A stretch of DNA of 64,000 nucleotides from an uncultured Alphaproteobacteria bacterium (GCA_902573735.1 CACGLH010000002.1:186001-250000); one strand, 5' to 3'. Numbered from the stretch's first letter, positions 20,692 to 30,883 are shown. A program made the numbers and translations. Notes: a model not told the origin generated them from the letters alone.

Positions 20692-22281
20692 TTGTTTTTA
20701 AAATTAACTCATTTTTTAATATTTCAATTTTGTAAAATAATTACCAGATATAAAAATATATCTGACATAAACCATTTTGATTTCAATACCTTTCCTTCAA
20801 GTGAGATTGAATTAAAAAAACACGTCGAAAATGGTATATTTAGAAATTCAAATGTTAATAAAAACATTCAAGAATTAAAAATCAGAGGAAATGAAAATGT
20901 TATTCTTTCAATTAGTTCATTTTCATGGTTATTTCTTTTTTCGGCTTTAAATACACATTCCACAAGAAAAAATACAGAATATCTTTTTAAGAAATCTAAA
21001 ATATCAAATTTTAATTTTAATTATCCAGATTGGAAAATGGATATTTCTGGATATAGGCTTTTAGCATTAAGTTTAAATAATCCTTTTCTTAGATTGACAA
21101 ATTTATTTAGTAATAAAAAGAAAATGGCAAAATTTATCTATATGCATGTTTTATATCTAAGCATTTGCAAAATGTTTCTTTCAACAGGGTTGTTACGCTT
21201 GAGAATAAATATGGGTATCTTTTTTTCTTCTTTTTTATTAAAAGAAAGATTTTTAAAGAGAAATAGAATCTTAAAAGATATCTTAAATGATTTAGATAAA
21301 ATATTTAGCAATATAGATAAAATTAGAAATTCAAGCGATCTCTTAGAAATACTTTTTTTTATGAATAGAATCATAAAATTCTCATCCACATCAGATTTTT
21401 CAAATGGACGACTAGATAAAAAAATTAAACTTTTTTTAAATATTATTTGTCCTCTAATTAGAGGTTTGAGTATTGGAAATAACCTATTGGTAAGATCACA
21501 TTATAGTAGTGGTTGTTCTATCTATTGTGATTTAGAAAAAGAATTATCGGATGCAGAAACCTCAGATTTTTCAATAATGAAAAATCCAAATGGTTTTATT
21601 AGGATTAAATCAGGTCATTTAACTTTTTTGTTTGATGAAAAAAAGGATTTAGAATTTCAATATACTAATGATTTTATGTGCTCTGGGTTTTCATTTGAAC
21701 TTGCATCTAATAATAACACTATAATGCAAAATAACAGTTCATTTTATTGCCATATTGGTAAAAGTGATCAGATACTTTTTCTAAGAAACCAAATGAATAC
21801 GCTGGGTTTAAGTGTTGAGAACAATAATTCCAATATTTTTGATTTAAAGAGTAAAATAGTAGAAGTTTCACACCATAGAGATTTTAAAAATGATTATATC
21901 GAAGCAGAAAAAATAATTTCTTTTGACAAAAAATTAGTTTTTTATAAAAGAAAAATATCAATTTCGTTTTCAGGAAGAGAGATAATTGGTAAGGAACTTA
22001 TTTCTTTAAATCAGACAGCTGAAAAAAGTCACTTTTTTTATTTACCTTTTCATATTCATCCTGAGATAGAATTATGGAAGTCCGATCAATTGGGTAATTT
22101 TTTGTTAAAAAGCAAAAATAATGAAATTTGGAGATTTGAGACAGATCAAACAAATGCTGTACTTGAAGATTATGATTTTTTAGATCCTCTCAGTTTAGAA
22201 ATAAAAAATGCATATAGGATTGTTTTTTTTAATAATTTCCATCAGAAATTAACTACTTTTAATTGGAAACTATACCTATAA
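20692..22281 (+). CDS. Heparinase II/III-like protein
   Basis: The C-terminal half has the beta-sheet repeats of the heparinase II/III family (RSHYSSGCSIYCDLEKELSD, EVSHHRDFKNDYIEAEKII, FHIHPEIELWKSDQLGNFLL, WRFETDQTNAVLEDYDFL), and the N-terminal half is helical. In alphaproteobacteria this family member typically lies between rsmB and purH, as here. No signal peptide is obvious and the substrate is unknown. The start is TTG after a GGGGGGG stretch, a plausible ribosome site. The sequence is markedly lysine-, asparagine- and phenylalanine-rich, so lyase activity is uncertain. Confidence 0.82.
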   Translation: MFLKLTHFLIFQFCKIITRYKNISDINHFDFNTFPSSEIELKKHVENGIFRNSNVNKNIQELKIRGNENVILSISSFSWLFLFSALNTHSTRKNTEYLFKKSKISNFNFNYPDWKMDISGYRLLALSLNNPFLRLTNLFSNKKKMAKFIYMHVLYLSICKMFLSTGLLRLRINMGIFFSSFLLKERFLKRNRILKDILNDLDKIFSNIDKIRNSSDLLEILFFMNRIIKFSSTSDFSNGRLDKKIKLFLNIICPLIRGLSIGNNLLVRSHYSSGCSIYCDLEKELSDAETSDFSIMKNPNGFIRIKSGHLTFLFDEKKDLEFQYTNDFMCSGFSFELASNNNTIMQNNSSFYCHIGKSDQILFLRNQMNTLGLSVENNNSNIFDLKSKIVEVSHHRDFKNDYIEAEKIISFDKKLVFYKRKISISFSGREIIGKELISLNQTAEKSHFFYLPFHIHPEIELWKSDQLGNFLLKSKNNEIWRFETDQTNAVLEDYDFLDPLSLEIKNAYRIVFFNNFHQKLTTFNWKLYL

Positions 22282-22332
22282 TATCTATTAAATAGGACTA
22301 AAAAAAATTAAAATATTGGGCAGGAATTAAAA

Positions 22333-23913
22333 ATGAAAAATAGTATGGTCAAAATTAAAAAGGCTTTAATTTCTGTTTCAAACAAATCTGGTCTTAAAAA
22401 ATTTGTTTCCGATCTGAATTCTTTAGACATAAAAGTTATTGCTAGTGGTGGTACAGCTAAATTTATTGAAGACAATGGATTTAATGTTATCGACATTGAA
22501 AAAATAACAGGATTTCCACATTTACTTGGGGGAAGAGTTAAAACGCTTCACCCAAAAATACACTCTTCTATTTTAGCAGATAGAGGTAACCAAAATCATA
22601 TTAAAGATTTAAAAAAAATGGAAATAGATACAATTGATCTTGTTGTATGTGATTTGTATCCTTTTTCAGATGCAATTGATAAAAAAAAGGATATTGATTA
22701 TTGTGTAGAGAATATAGACATAGGAGGAATTACTTTATTACGTGCGGCAGGGAAAAATTTTAAATACGTCACTGTAATAACGAATATATCTCAATATCAA
22801 GAAGTCATTGATCACCTTAAAGAGAATAAAGGTTATTCTACATATAAATTTCGACTAAAAAAAGCAAATCAAGCGTTCAAATGTTCTAGTAATTATGATT
22901 CCCAAATTTTAAAATGGTTTAACCAATTAAACAAAAAAGAGTTTAGCGAATTTATTTTTCCCAATGAAAAATTGGAAGATATGCTTACTTATGGAGAAAA
23001 CGCTCATCAAAAGGCTGCATTTTACCAGGATGAAAATAAAAAAAAGAATTGGGGTAATTTTAGAAAACTGCAGGGAAAACCTTTATCTTTCAATAATCAT
23101 TTAGATTTAGATGCAAGCTTAAATTTACTAAATAATTTCAGGAAATATAAAGATAATATTGTAGGAGTAATAAAACATACAAATCCATGTGGAGTTTCAA
23201 ATGGAAAAAACCAATTAGAAGCTTTTAATAATGCAATAATTTGCGATCCAATCTCCGCATTTGGTGGAATTGTTATATTTAATAAAAAGGTAAATGAGCA
23301 AGTTGCAAAAAAATTAGTTAATAATTTTTTTGAAATGGTGATTGCTCCTGAATTTCAAATAAAGGCACTTAAAGTTTTTTCAAAAAAGAAAAATTTGAGA
23401 CTCATTTCATTAGATAAAAAATGGAGAAATAATAAAATTGATAAATATGAATTTAAATCTGTTTTACAGGGTACATTAATTCAAGAAGTTGATACAAAAC
23501 TTATCTCAGTTATTGATCTTAAAGTTGTAACAAAAATTGCTCCAACAATAAAAGAAATTCAAGATTTAATATTTGCTTGGAATGTAGTAAAATCAGTCAA
23601 ATCTAATGGGATTGTTATTGTTAAAAATATGAAAACTATTGGTATTGGTTCAGGTCAGCCTAGCAGGATTGATAGTTCTAAACTTGCCATTAGAAAGGCA
23701 CTTAATTTAAAAAATGTAAAAAATCTTAATAATGCAGTTATGGCATCGGATGCTTTTTTTCCATTCTCTGACGGTATTGAAGAAGCAATCAAAAAAGGAG
23801 TTAAAGCAATTATTCAGCCAGGAGGTTCAATTAGAGATAATGAAGTTATAGAACTGGCGAACAAAAAAAATATTAGTATGGTTTTTACAGGTATAAGATC
23901 TTTTAAACATTAA
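22333..23913 (+). CDS. purH: Bifunctional AICAR formyltransferase/IMP cyclohydrolase PurH
   Basis: Catalyses the last two steps of IMP synthesis. The N-terminal MGS-like cyclohydrolase domain has ALISVSNKSGL, SGGTAKF and GGRVKTLHPKIH. The C-terminal transformylase has KHTNPCGVS (catalytic lysine-histidine), SAFGGIVIFN and the ending QPGGSIRDNEVIELANK. The 526 residues are normal. An AGGA precedes the ATG by 7 bases. It is convergent with the Trm112 gene, 3 bases away. Confidence 0.97.
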   Translation: MKNSMVKIKKALISVSNKSGLKKFVSDLNSLDIKVIASGGTAKFIEDNGFNVIDIEKITGFPHLLGGRVKTLHPKIHSSILADRGNQNHIKDLKKMEIDTIDLVVCDLYPFSDAIDKKKDIDYCVENIDIGGITLLRAAGKNFKYVTVITNISQYQEVIDHLKENKGYSTYKFRLKKANQAFKCSSNYDSQILKWFNQLNKKEFSEFIFPNEKLEDMLTYGENAHQKAAFYQDENKKKNWGNFRKLQGKPLSFNNHLDLDASLNLLNNFRKYKDNIVGVIKHTNPCGVSNGKNQLEAFNNAIICDPISAFGGIVIFNKKVNEQVAKKLVNNFFEMVIAPEFQIKALKVFSKKKNLRLISLDKKWRNNKIDKYEFKSVLQGTLIQEVDTKLISVIDLKVVTKIAPTIKEIQDLIFAWNVVKSVKSNGIVIVKNMKTIGIGSGQPSRIDSSKLAIRKALNLKNVKNLNNAVMASDAFFPFSDGIEEAIKKGVKAIIQPGGSIRDNEVIELANKKNISMVFTGIRSFKH

Positions 23914-23916
23914 ATA

Positions 23917-24111
23917 TTAAAGATCTTCATTCAGCTTTCTAGCCTCACTTTCTAGTAAAATTGGTATACCATTTTTTATTGGATAAGCAAGACCAGCTGC
24001 TCTAGAAACGAGTTCTAATTTAATATTATCAAAGGTTAGTTGTGTATGTGTTTTTGGGCAAACTAGTATGCGTAGTAAACTAGTATCAAAATCTTGATTT
24101 ACTTTATTCAC
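23917..24111 (-). CDS. Trm112/YcaR family small protein
   Basis: Sixty-four residues with the UPF0434/Trm112 pattern [17 protein letters not shown] and [22 protein letters not shown]. Only the first CP of the zinc-ribbon cysteines is kept, as in many bacterial members. Trm112-like proteins act as partners or activators of methyltransferases; the bacterial role is not settled. It overlaps the LON-domain gene by 4 bases. Confidence 0.9.
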   Translation of the reverse strand: MNKVNQDFDTSLLRILVCPKTHTQLTFDNIKLELVSRAAGLAYPIKNGIPILLESEARKLNEDL

Positions 24112-24767
24112 TGAAGAGGCCCAAATGTGGTTTCAGCTTTAATACTCATTTCCATCAAAGTAGTCAAAATTTTTACTCTTTCTTTTATTGTTTTTGCTTC
24201 TAGTAATGCTTGTTTCTCATCGTTTTCAAAAGGACAGAGTATTGATAAAGAATTAATTAAAAGCTCGTCATCCGCTTTTTTAAGACTTTCCCAGTCTGTT
24301 TGTAAGTTTGTAAGAGTAAAGTATTTTGAAATTATTTCAAGAAACTCATCTTTGTTAAAGGATTTTGGCAAGGTTTCTAATATTCCATCATCTCTAAAGT
24401 AATCCCACTCTATCTCTGCATTTATATAGGGTTTGAAAGTATCAACATTTTTGACATAATTGAATCTAGATACACCAGACAGGGTGATTAAATATCTAGA
24501 ATCGTCGGTTTCTGTAAAACTTATTAGTCTTCCTGCGCAACCCACATTATTAAATTTAAGATTAGAATCTTCAGAATTTTCGCTTGGCCTCGGTTGAATC
24601 ATTCCAATAAGTCTATGTTCTGTTGCAAGAACATCTTCTATCATTTTTAAATATCTAGGTTCAAAAATATTTAGTGGAAGACGTGACTTCGGCAATAACA
24701 AGACACCAGACAATGGAAAAATTGGTATATGTTCTGGAAAATCTTTAGTATTTTTTGGATTGTTCAT
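24108..24767 (-). CDS. LON-substrate-binding domain protein
   Basis: The N-terminal domain of Lon protease alone: [29 protein letters not shown] and [23 protein letters not shown]. There is no AAA+ or protease domain in the 219 residues. Stand-alone members commonly sit beside Trm112 and a thioredoxin-like protein in alphaproteobacteria, as here. A role in binding unfolded proteins is inferred from the domain. Confidence 0.9.
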   Translation of the reverse strand: MNNPKNTKDFPEHIPIFPLSGVLLLPKSRLPLNIFEPRYLKMIEDVLATEHRLIGMIQPRPSENSEDSNLKFNNVGCAGRLISFTETDDSRYLITLSGVSRFNYVKNVDTFKPYINAEIEWDYFRDDGILETLPKSFNKDEFLEIISKYFTLTNLQTDWESLKKADDELLINSLSILCPFENDEKQALLEAKTIKERVKILTTLMEMSIKAETTFGPLQ

Positions 24768-24781
24768 TTTAAAATCTTACT

Positions 24782-25690
24782 TTATGAAAAAATAATTGAA
24801 GAGAGTTTCCTTCTACCTTTCAAGGCTAAGATATTTTTTTCACCTAGGGTGTCAAATAATTGAATCAACTGATCTTTAGCTTTACCATTTTCCCAATTTT
24901 TGTCTTGTTTAAAAATACTCAAAAGATTTTCAATAGAATCTTCATAATCTTCATTTGCGATTTGATATAAAGCTAATTCATATTTTAGTTCTAAACTATT
25001 TGGATCTTTCTCAAGATCATCTTTGATATGATCTAAAGGTCTTAATTTAGAGGTCTTTTTGTTGAGTTCAATTTCACTGTTTAATTTTTGGAAAACATTA
25101 TCATTTTCTATTTCTTTTGGGACAGACCTTAATTTATTTAGAGCTTCATCTAGATTTTTCTCTGCAATATAGCTTTTTATAACACCAGCATTCGCTTCTA
25201 TATTATTATTGTCTAGATTTAAAACTTCATTAAAATAATCCTTAGCATCTTCAAACAAACCATCATTTAAACTTAGATTTGCTTTTTCAAGAATTTTATC
25301 GACTTCATTATCACCTTCGACGCCAGTCTTAGAAAAAACACCTGAAATAAATTCTTTTATTTGAGCTTCAGTTTGTGCTCCCATGAAACCATCAATTGGT
25401 TTTCCTTGAAAAAAAGCATACACTGCAGGAATTGATTGTATGCGTAATTGGGATGCAATACCCTGATTTTCATCAATATTTATTTTTACTAATTTTATTT
25501 TTCCTTTGAAGGAATTTACATTTTTTTCAAGATCTGGAGTTAGTTTTTTACATGGACCACACCAGGGAGCCCAAAAATCTACTAATACTGGAACATCATT
25601 GCTAGCTTCAATAACATCACTTATAAAATCATCATCACATGAATCTTTTATAATATTTTCTAATTTGTTCAATTTATACCTCAATTTCAC
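24782..25690 (-). CDS. Thioredoxin-TPR co-chaperone, YbbN/CnoX-like
   Basis: A thioredoxin domain (VLVDFWAPWCGPCKKLTPDLE, active-site CGPC) is followed by about 190 residues of TPR helices (NDGLFEDAKDYFNEVLNLDNNNIEA and others). This layout matches YbbN (CnoX), a chaperone partner that protects proteins under oxidative stress; E. coli YbbN has a degenerate CxxC whereas this one is intact. The listed start is GTG. The gene is 14 bases upstream of the LON-domain gene. Confidence 0.9.
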   Translation of the reverse strand: MKLRYKLNKLENIIKDSCDDDFISDVIEASNDVPVLVDFWAPWCGPCKKLTPDLEKNVNSFKGKIKLVKINIDENQGIASQLRIQSIPAVYAFFQGKPIDGFMGAQTEAQIKEFISGVFSKTGVEGDNEVDKILEKANLSLNDGLFEDAKDYFNEVLNLDNNNIEANAGVIKSYIAEKNLDEALNKLRSVPKEIENDNVFQKLNSEIELNKKTSKLRPLDHIKDDLEKDPNSLELKYELALYQIANEDYEDSIENLLSIFKQDKNWENGKAKDQLIQLFDTLGEKNILALKGRRKLSSIIFS

Positions 25691-25700
25691 GTGTAAGGAA

Positions 25701-26279
25701 TTATTGGTCCAATATTTTATATATATTTAAAAACTCTTCTCTAGTTTTTAAAGGATCTTTTAAAACTATTTTACACTTTTTAATTATTATTTGATCTGGT
25801 TCAAGAAAATATTTATTTGCCTCTTTTATTTCAAATCCTGCAATTTCTGTTGCCTCTATCCAAGCAGCTTTTCTGTCAGCAATTTTTATTTTTGATTTAA
25901 TATTTCTTGGTATTATCGCGGGTAAACCAAAGCGAATATGAATTGCTTCTTGTAATTTTTTTTCCAGATCTATGTAACTATTGCCAATTTGTTTTTTTAC
26001 TGGGGATATCATATCACCTATGACATATTCTGGGGCATCATGTAACAAAGAAATTAATTGCCATTTTTTTTTAATTTTTGGATTTTCTAGAATCAATATA
26101 TTCCATACCAATATCGAATGATTTGCTACTGAGAAAACATATTTCCCTCTTGTTTGTCCATTCCATCTAGCTTGAAAGGCTAAACCATGAGCTATATCTT
26201 CAATCTCAATGTCAAGTGGTGACGGATTAATAATATCAAGCCTTCTCCCGGAAAGCATCTTTTGCCAAGCTCTTTGCAT
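25701..26279 (-). CDS. HD-domain hydrolase, YfbR-like
   Basis: HD phosphohydrolase of 192 residues. Metal ligands are seen in VANHSILV, LLHDAPEYVIGDM and the later DRKAAWIEA. The N-terminal MLSGRRLDIINPSPLDIEIEDIAHGL is typical of alphaproteobacterial YfbR-like proteins. YfbR is a 5'-deoxynucleotidase, but substrate cannot be inferred at this distance. It lies upstream of the thioredoxin-TPR gene in the same direction. Confidence 0.87.
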   Translation of the reverse strand: MQRAWQKMLSGRRLDIINPSPLDIEIEDIAHGLAFQARWNGQTRGKYVFSVANHSILVWNILILENPKIKKKWQLISLLHDAPEYVIGDMISPVKKQIGNSYIDLEKKLQEAIHIRFGLPAIIPRNIKSKIKIADRKAAWIEATEIAGFEIKEANKYFLEPDQIIIKKCKIVLKDPLKTREEFLNIYKILDQ

Positions 26280-26383
26280 CAGAAAAATAAAATAATAATC
26301 TTATTGTAAACTTAAAATGCTTGAAAATGATTGTCTACTGTGTTTTATCAGTTTTAAATAAAAAGATATATCAGGAGATTAAG

Positions 26384-27778
26384 ATGAGCAGTTCTTACAT
26401 AGTTAAAGACATTCAATTAGCAGATTTTGGTAAAAAGGAAATTCTAATCGCTGAGACAGAAATGCCTGGTCTTGTTGCTATTGTTGATGAATTAGGCAAA
26501 CAGAAACCTTTAGCAGGTTCTAGAATAGCCGGTTGTCTTCATATGACAATTCAAACTGCCGTATTAATTGAAACATTGGTTAAATTGGGTGCACAGGTAA
26601 GATGGTCTAGCTGTAATATTTTTTCTACTCAAGATCATGCAGCTGCGGCAATTGCTAGTAAGGGTATACCAGTATTTGCAAAAAAAGGTGAAACTTTAAA
26701 AGAATACTGGGAATATGTAGATAAGATTTTTCACTTTGAAGACGATTTTGCTAACCTTATATTAGATGATGGTGGCGATGCTACTATGTACATAATTTTA
26801 GGAGCTAGAGCTGAAAATGGAGATGCAGATTTTTTAAATTCTCCAAATTCTGAAGAAGAGGAGTTTTTATTTGAGACCATAAAAATGAGATTAAAAAATA
26901 GTCCGGGTTGGTTTACAAAACAAAGAGAAGCTATAGTAGGTGTGTCAGAAGAAACTACTACTGGTGTTCATAGATTATACCAAATGATGGAAAATAAAGA
27001 ACTACCTTTTCCAGCTATTAATGTTAACGACAGTGTAACAAAATCAAAGTTTGATAATAAGTACGGCTGTAGAGAGTCACTTGTTGATGGCATTAGAAGA
27101 GCTACTGATACAATGATAAGTGGAAAAACTGCTGTTGTTTGTGGATATGGTGATGTTGGAAAAGGTTCAGCAGCTTCCCTAAGAGGCGCAGGTGCTAAGG
27201 TAGTAATAACAGAGGTTGATCCGATTTGTGCACTTCAAGCTTCAATGGATGGTTTTGATGTAGTTACTCTTGATCAAGTAATTTCAAAAGCTGATATTTT
27301 TATTACAGCTACTGGAAATAAAGATGTAATAAAAATTGATGACATTAGACAGATGAAGAATATGGCTATTGTAGGAAATATTGGACATTTTGATAATGAG
27401 ATTCAGGTTTCAGCTTTAAAAAATCACAAATGGGATAATATTAAAGATCAAGTTGATCTTATAGAAATGCCAGGAGGTAATAAAATCATACTTTTATCAG
27501 AGGGACGTCTTTTAAATTTAGGAAACGCCACAGGTCATCCATCATTTGTAATGTCTGCTAGTTTTACTAATCAAGTTTTAGCGCAAATTGAATTATGGAA
27601 GAACAATAAAAATTATGAGAAGAAAGTTTATGTTTTGCCAAAACATCTTGATGAAAAAGTAGCATATTTACATCTCAAAAAAGTAGGTGCGAGTCTAACA
27701 AAACTAGAAAAAGATCAGGCTGAATACATTGGTGTTAGTACGGAAGGACCCTTTAAGCCAGATCACTATCGGTATTGA
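26384..27778 (+). CDS. ahcY: S-adenosylhomocysteine hydrolase AhcY
   Basis: Cleaves S-adenosylhomocysteine to adenosine and homocysteine, relieving product inhibition of methyltransferases. [30 protein letters not shown] and the NAD-binding [18 protein letters not shown] are all present, and the C-terminal KPDHYRY is the family end. The ORF track starts 21 codons earlier, but AGGAG lies 6 bases before the ATG at 26384, giving [16 protein letters not shown] and 464 residues. I see no clear SAH or SAM riboswitch in the 100-base leader. Confidence 0.97.
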   Translation: MSSSYIVKDIQLADFGKKEILIAETEMPGLVAIVDELGKQKPLAGSRIAGCLHMTIQTAVLIETLVKLGAQVRWSSCNIFSTQDHAAAAIASKGIPVFAKKGETLKEYWEYVDKIFHFEDDFANLILDDGGDATMYIILGARAENGDADFLNSPNSEEEEFLFETIKMRLKNSPGWFTKQREAIVGVSEETTTGVHRLYQMMENKELPFPAINVNDSVTKSKFDNKYGCRESLVDGIRRATDTMISGKTAVVCGYGDVGKGSAASLRGAGAKVVITEVDPICALQASMDGFDVVTLDQVISKADIFITATGNKDVIKIDDIRQMKNMAIVGNIGHFDNEIQVSALKNHKWDNIKDQVDLIEMPGGNKIILLSEGRLLNLGNATGHPSFVMSASFTNQVLAQIELWKNNKNYEKKVYVLPKHLDEKVAYLHLKKVGASLTKLEKDQAEYIGVSTEGPFKPDHYRY

Positions 27779-28759
27779 TTAGTATTCTTTTTTTAAAGGT
27801 CTTTCTAAAAGCTTTTTTATAGCCTCTTTTGTATCAATATCTTCTATAATTAATTTGTTTACAGTTTTAATTATAGGTAAATCTAATTTATATTTTTTAG
27901 AAATTAAAACAGCAGCTTTAGCTGTTTTTTCTCCTTCTATTGTTTCTTTCTTGTCTTTTTTATTTTTTATATTATTTCCAATTTTTAATCCAAAATTATA
28001 ATTTCTAGAAAGTTTAGAATTACATGTTAGCGTTAGATCACCTAAACAGGAAAGGCCAAATAGAGTTTCAATTTTACAATCAAAAGATTTACCAATTTGT
28101 CTTATTTCAGAAAAACCTCTTGTAATTATAGCACTCTTTGCACCTTCTCCTAATCTGTTTGCATCTGCAATTCCACACGCAATAGCTATTACATTTTTAA
28201 GAGCACCACCTAACTGTGTCCCTATTAAATCATTATTTAAATAAATTCTAATGCTTTGAGAAGAAAGCATATGTTGTAATTTTTTTCCTAAATTTACGTT
28301 TTTACAAGCAAGTGAAAGAGCTATAGGTTTTTCTTTCACAATATCTGAAGCAAATCCAGGTCCGGAGAGAACAGAAAATAGTTTTTTGTCTAGAAACCTT
28401 TCGGCAACTTCAGTTTGAAATAAACAATATTTTGTATCAATACCCTTGGAACAAAAAACTAGTGGTTTATTTTTAAATGAGTTAAAATTTTCTGCTAAAA
28501 AATCAAACATACTTTGTGCATTAATACAAAGTAAAATGACATCAGAATTTTCCACAACTTTTTTTAAAGATTTAATTATTTTCAAATAAGGATTTAATTT
28601 TTTTATTAAAATCCCTTTATCTAAGTTATTTATTTTTTCTACAAGATCATTTTTATTTATTTGTGTTCTGTTCCAAAGATAAACTTTTTTAAAGTTTTTG
28701 GAAAAATTAAATGCTAAAGAAGTACCAAATTTTCCAGAACCAATGATTCCTATTTTCAA
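27779..28759 (-). CDS. gpsA: Glycerol-3-phosphate dehydrogenase [NAD(P)+] GpsA
   Basis: Makes sn-glycerol 3-phosphate for phospholipids. The N-terminal LKIGIIGSGKFGTSLA is the nucleotide-binding loop, SGPGFA precedes the substrate site, and GALKNVIAIACGIADA carries the catalytic lysine. The ORF track begins 20 codons upstream within tsaD; a TTG at 28759 overlaps the tsaD stop as TTGA and gives the family start, 326 residues. It converges on ahcY without a gap. Confidence 0.94.
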   Translation of the reverse strand: MKIGIIGSGKFGTSLAFNFSKNFKKVYLWNRTQINKNDLVEKINNLDKGILIKKLNPYLKIIKSLKKVVENSDVILLCINAQSMFDFLAENFNSFKNKPLVFCSKGIDTKYCLFQTEVAERFLDKKLFSVLSGPGFASDIVKEKPIALSLACKNVNLGKKLQHMLSSQSIRIYLNNDLIGTQLGGALKNVIAIACGIADANRLGEGAKSAIITRGFSEIRQIGKSFDCKIETLFGLSCLGDLTLTCNSKLSRNYNFGLKIGNNIKNKKDKKETIEGEKTAKAAVLISKKYKLDLPIIKTVNKLIIEDIDTKEAIKKLLERPLKKEY

Positions 28760-29874
28760 GCTTTTGCCCCTCTTTTCCCAAAACCCAATATTGGTGCGGA
28801 TGTTTGATCTAAAGGCCACCTAGGTTTAACTACTAAATCAAGATTATTATGATTTTTTAAAATAAATTTTTCAAAACCTAGATATGCGATCATAGCTGCA
28901 TTATCAGTACAATATTGAGCTGGAACAGTTAAATACTTAAAATCATTTTGGAATGCAACCTTTTGAAGTTCGTGTCTAATTTTTTTATTAGCCGCAACTC
29001 CACCAACTATTGCTAAATTTTTATCACCTTCAAAATTATTATTAAAAAATTTGATAGCATTCATAGTTTTATATTTGAAAATTTCTGATGTTGTTTTTTG
29101 AAATGAAGCACATATATCTTCAACGTCTCCGTTGTATAATCCACCTTGATCAGCAATTAACTTTTCAGTTTTACGCTTTACAGCAGTTTTAAGTCCTGAA
29201 AAAGACATATTGCAGGTATTGTCCATGAGTGGTTTGGGAAAAGGAAAACGGTTTTCGTTTCCATTTTTTGATTTAAGTTCAACAAATGGTCCTCCTGGAT
29301 ACCCAATACCAAGAAATGTAGCTATTTTATCAAAGCACTCGCCTGGAGCATCGTCTATTGTTCCTCCTATTCGAACGAAACTGTCTACATTCTTCACGAT
29401 TAAAAACTGACAATGACCCCCGGACACCAATAAAGTTAAATAAGGAAAATTTATTTTATGAAAAATTTTTACAGAAAAGCAGTGAGCAGCTAAGTGATTA
29501 ACTCCAATTAAGGGTATTTTCAATCCTCTTGCTAAACCCTTTGCAAACATTACACCTGATAAAAGACCACCAATTAAACCAGGTCCCGAAGTAACACTAA
29601 TTAAATCAATATCTTTTATGGATAAGGAGGCTTTTTTAAGTGCCTCTTTTGTACATATATCAATTTTTTCACAATGAGCTCTCGCAGCAATCTCTGGTAC
29701 TACGCCATTAAAATTGACATGCAATTTATTTTGGTTGAATACAATAGAAGATAATATTTCAACTTTTTTTTCTTTATTATTATCTACTATCTTTAAAACA
29801 GATGCAGCAGTATCATCACAACTGCTTTCTAATCCTAAAACTCGCCACACATTTTCAGTTACTTTTTTTTTCAT
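28756..29874 (-). CDS. tsaD: tRNA N6-threonylcarbamoyladenosine synthase TsaD
   Basis: Transfers threonylcarbamoyl to A37 of ANN-decoding tRNAs. The ASKHA fold starts with VLGLESSCDDTAAS. The metal-binding HLAAH and VSGGHCQF, and GGTIDDAPGECFDK, are complete. I choose the ATG at 29874 (MKKKVTENVW, 372 residues); an ATG at 29901 is an alternative that would bring the start within 5 bases of a perfect 24-bp palindrome. tsaD is divergent from hemC, as in other alphaproteobacteria. Confidence 0.95.
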   Translation of the reverse strand: MKKKVTENVWRVLGLESSCDDTAASVLKIVDNNKEKKVEILSSIVFNQNKLHVNFNGVVPEIAARAHCEKIDICTKEALKKASLSIKDIDLISVTSGPGLIGGLLSGVMFAKGLARGLKIPLIGVNHLAAHCFSVKIFHKINFPYLTLLVSGGHCQFLIVKNVDSFVRIGGTIDDAPGECFDKIATFLGIGYPGGPFVELKSKNGNENRFPFPKPLMDNTCNMSFSGLKTAVKRKTEKLIADQGGLYNGDVEDICASFQKTTSEIFKYKTMNAIKFFNNNFEGDKNLAIVGGVAANKKIRHELQKVAFQNDFKYLTVPAQYCTDNAAMIAYLGFEKFILKNHNNLDLVVKPRWPLDQTSAPILGFGKRGAKA

Positions 29875-29905
29875 AAGGGAGTTCTTGTATCTTATCTGCA
29901 TTCAA

Positions 29906-29929
29906 GATATCCATATATATATGGATATC
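29906..29929. promoter_or_regulatory. Perfect 24-bp palindrome over the hemC start
   Basis: GATATCCATATA followed directly by its exact reverse complement, ending in TATATGGATATC. It lies in the tsaD/hemC divergent gap and contains the probable hemC ATG (29921-29923). It may be an operator for a dimeric regulator or, in RNA, a hairpin hiding the start codon. No known regulator motif is recognised. Confidence 0.6.
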
Positions 29930-30883
29930 AAATCAAATAAAAGAGATTTTAGAGCAAATAGGCTTAAAATAGGAACAAGGGGCTCACCTCTTGCTTTGGC
30001 TCAAGCTTTAGAAGTAAAAAGAGAAATTAAAAATCATCAAAATTTAGATGATAAATCCATAGAGATAGTTACTATAAGTACAAAAGGGGATAGGATTCTA
30101 GACAGGCCTCTTACAGAAATTGGTGGGAAAGGTCTTTTTACTGAGGAAATTGAAGAAAAACTAAATAATCATGAAATAGACATTGCTGTCCATTCGATGA
30201 AAGATATGCCAACAGAGTTTCCTAATGGGTTAGGAATAAATACTTTCTTAAAAAGAGAAGATTTTAGAGATTCATTTGTTTCTTTAAAATATAACTCAAT
30301 TAACGAATTACCCAAGGGTGCAGTAGTGGGATCTTCTAGTATTAGGCGTAAAGCGCAACTACTAAGTATAAGATCAGATCTTAAGGTTGTTGAATTCAGA
30401 GGTAATGTTCAAACCAGACTAGATAAACTTAAAAATGGAATAGCCGATGCTACATTTTTAGCCTGTGCTGGATTACTCCGATTAGGTATGGCGGATTTGG
30501 TAAACCCTATTTCTCCAAACACAATGATGCCTGCAGTAGCTCAAGGCATCATAGGAATTGAACAAAGGCTATCTGATACTGACATAACAGATTTGATTTC
30601 CCCACTCAATCATAATGAAACTATGATACAAGTTCTTACCGAGCGTTCCTTTCTAAAAGTTTTAGACGGATCTTGTAGAACTCCCATTGGTTCTATATCA
30701 AAAATTGACGGTAAAAAGATTTACCTATCAGGTCAGGTAATTAGACCAGATGGGTCAGAAATTATTTCAGGAAATTGGGAAGGTACAGTTGATAATCCAA
30801 TAGATTTAGGAACAATGGCAGGTAATGAAATTAAGGAAAAAATAGATGATTCCTTTTTTAAAAAAGAAGATCTTTCTTACTAG
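29921..30883 (+). CDS. hemC: Porphobilinogen deaminase HemC
   Basis: Joins four porphobilinogens into hydroxymethylbilane in haem synthesis. LKIGTRGSPLALAQALEV is the N-terminal motif, AVHSMKDMPTE follows, and GSCRTPIGS has the cysteine that binds the dipyrromethane cofactor. The ORF track begins 69 codons earlier, antisense to tsaD; the ATG at 29921 gives 320 residues and the normal start. No ribosome site is obvious because a 24-bp palindrome covers the start. hemD overlaps its end by 38 bases. Confidence 0.95.
   Translation: MDIKSNKRDFRANRLKIGTRGSPLALAQALEVKREIKNHQNLDDKSIEIVTISTKGDRILDRPLTEIGGKGLFTEEIEEKLNNHEIDIAVHSMKDMPTEFPNGLGINTFLKREDFRDSFVSLKYNSINELPKGAVVGSSSIRRKAQLLSIRSDLKVVEFRGNVQTRLDKLKNGIADATFLACAGLLRLGMADLVNPISPNTMMPAVAQGIIGIEQRLSDTDITDLISPLNHNETMIQVLTERSFLKVLDGSCRTPIGSISKIDGKKIYLSGQVIRPDGSEIISGNWEGTVDNPIDLGTMAGNEIKEKIDDSFFKKEDLSY

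Noticed and set aside
25683-25698. Third parS-like site near the thioredoxin-TPR start
   Set aside because: It has the CACGTG core but differs from the 16-base consensus at five positions.
26280-26383. Possible SAH or SAM riboswitch before ahcY
   Set aside because: I could not find the conserved core or pseudoknot elements; only an AT-rich leader and a ribosome site are visible.
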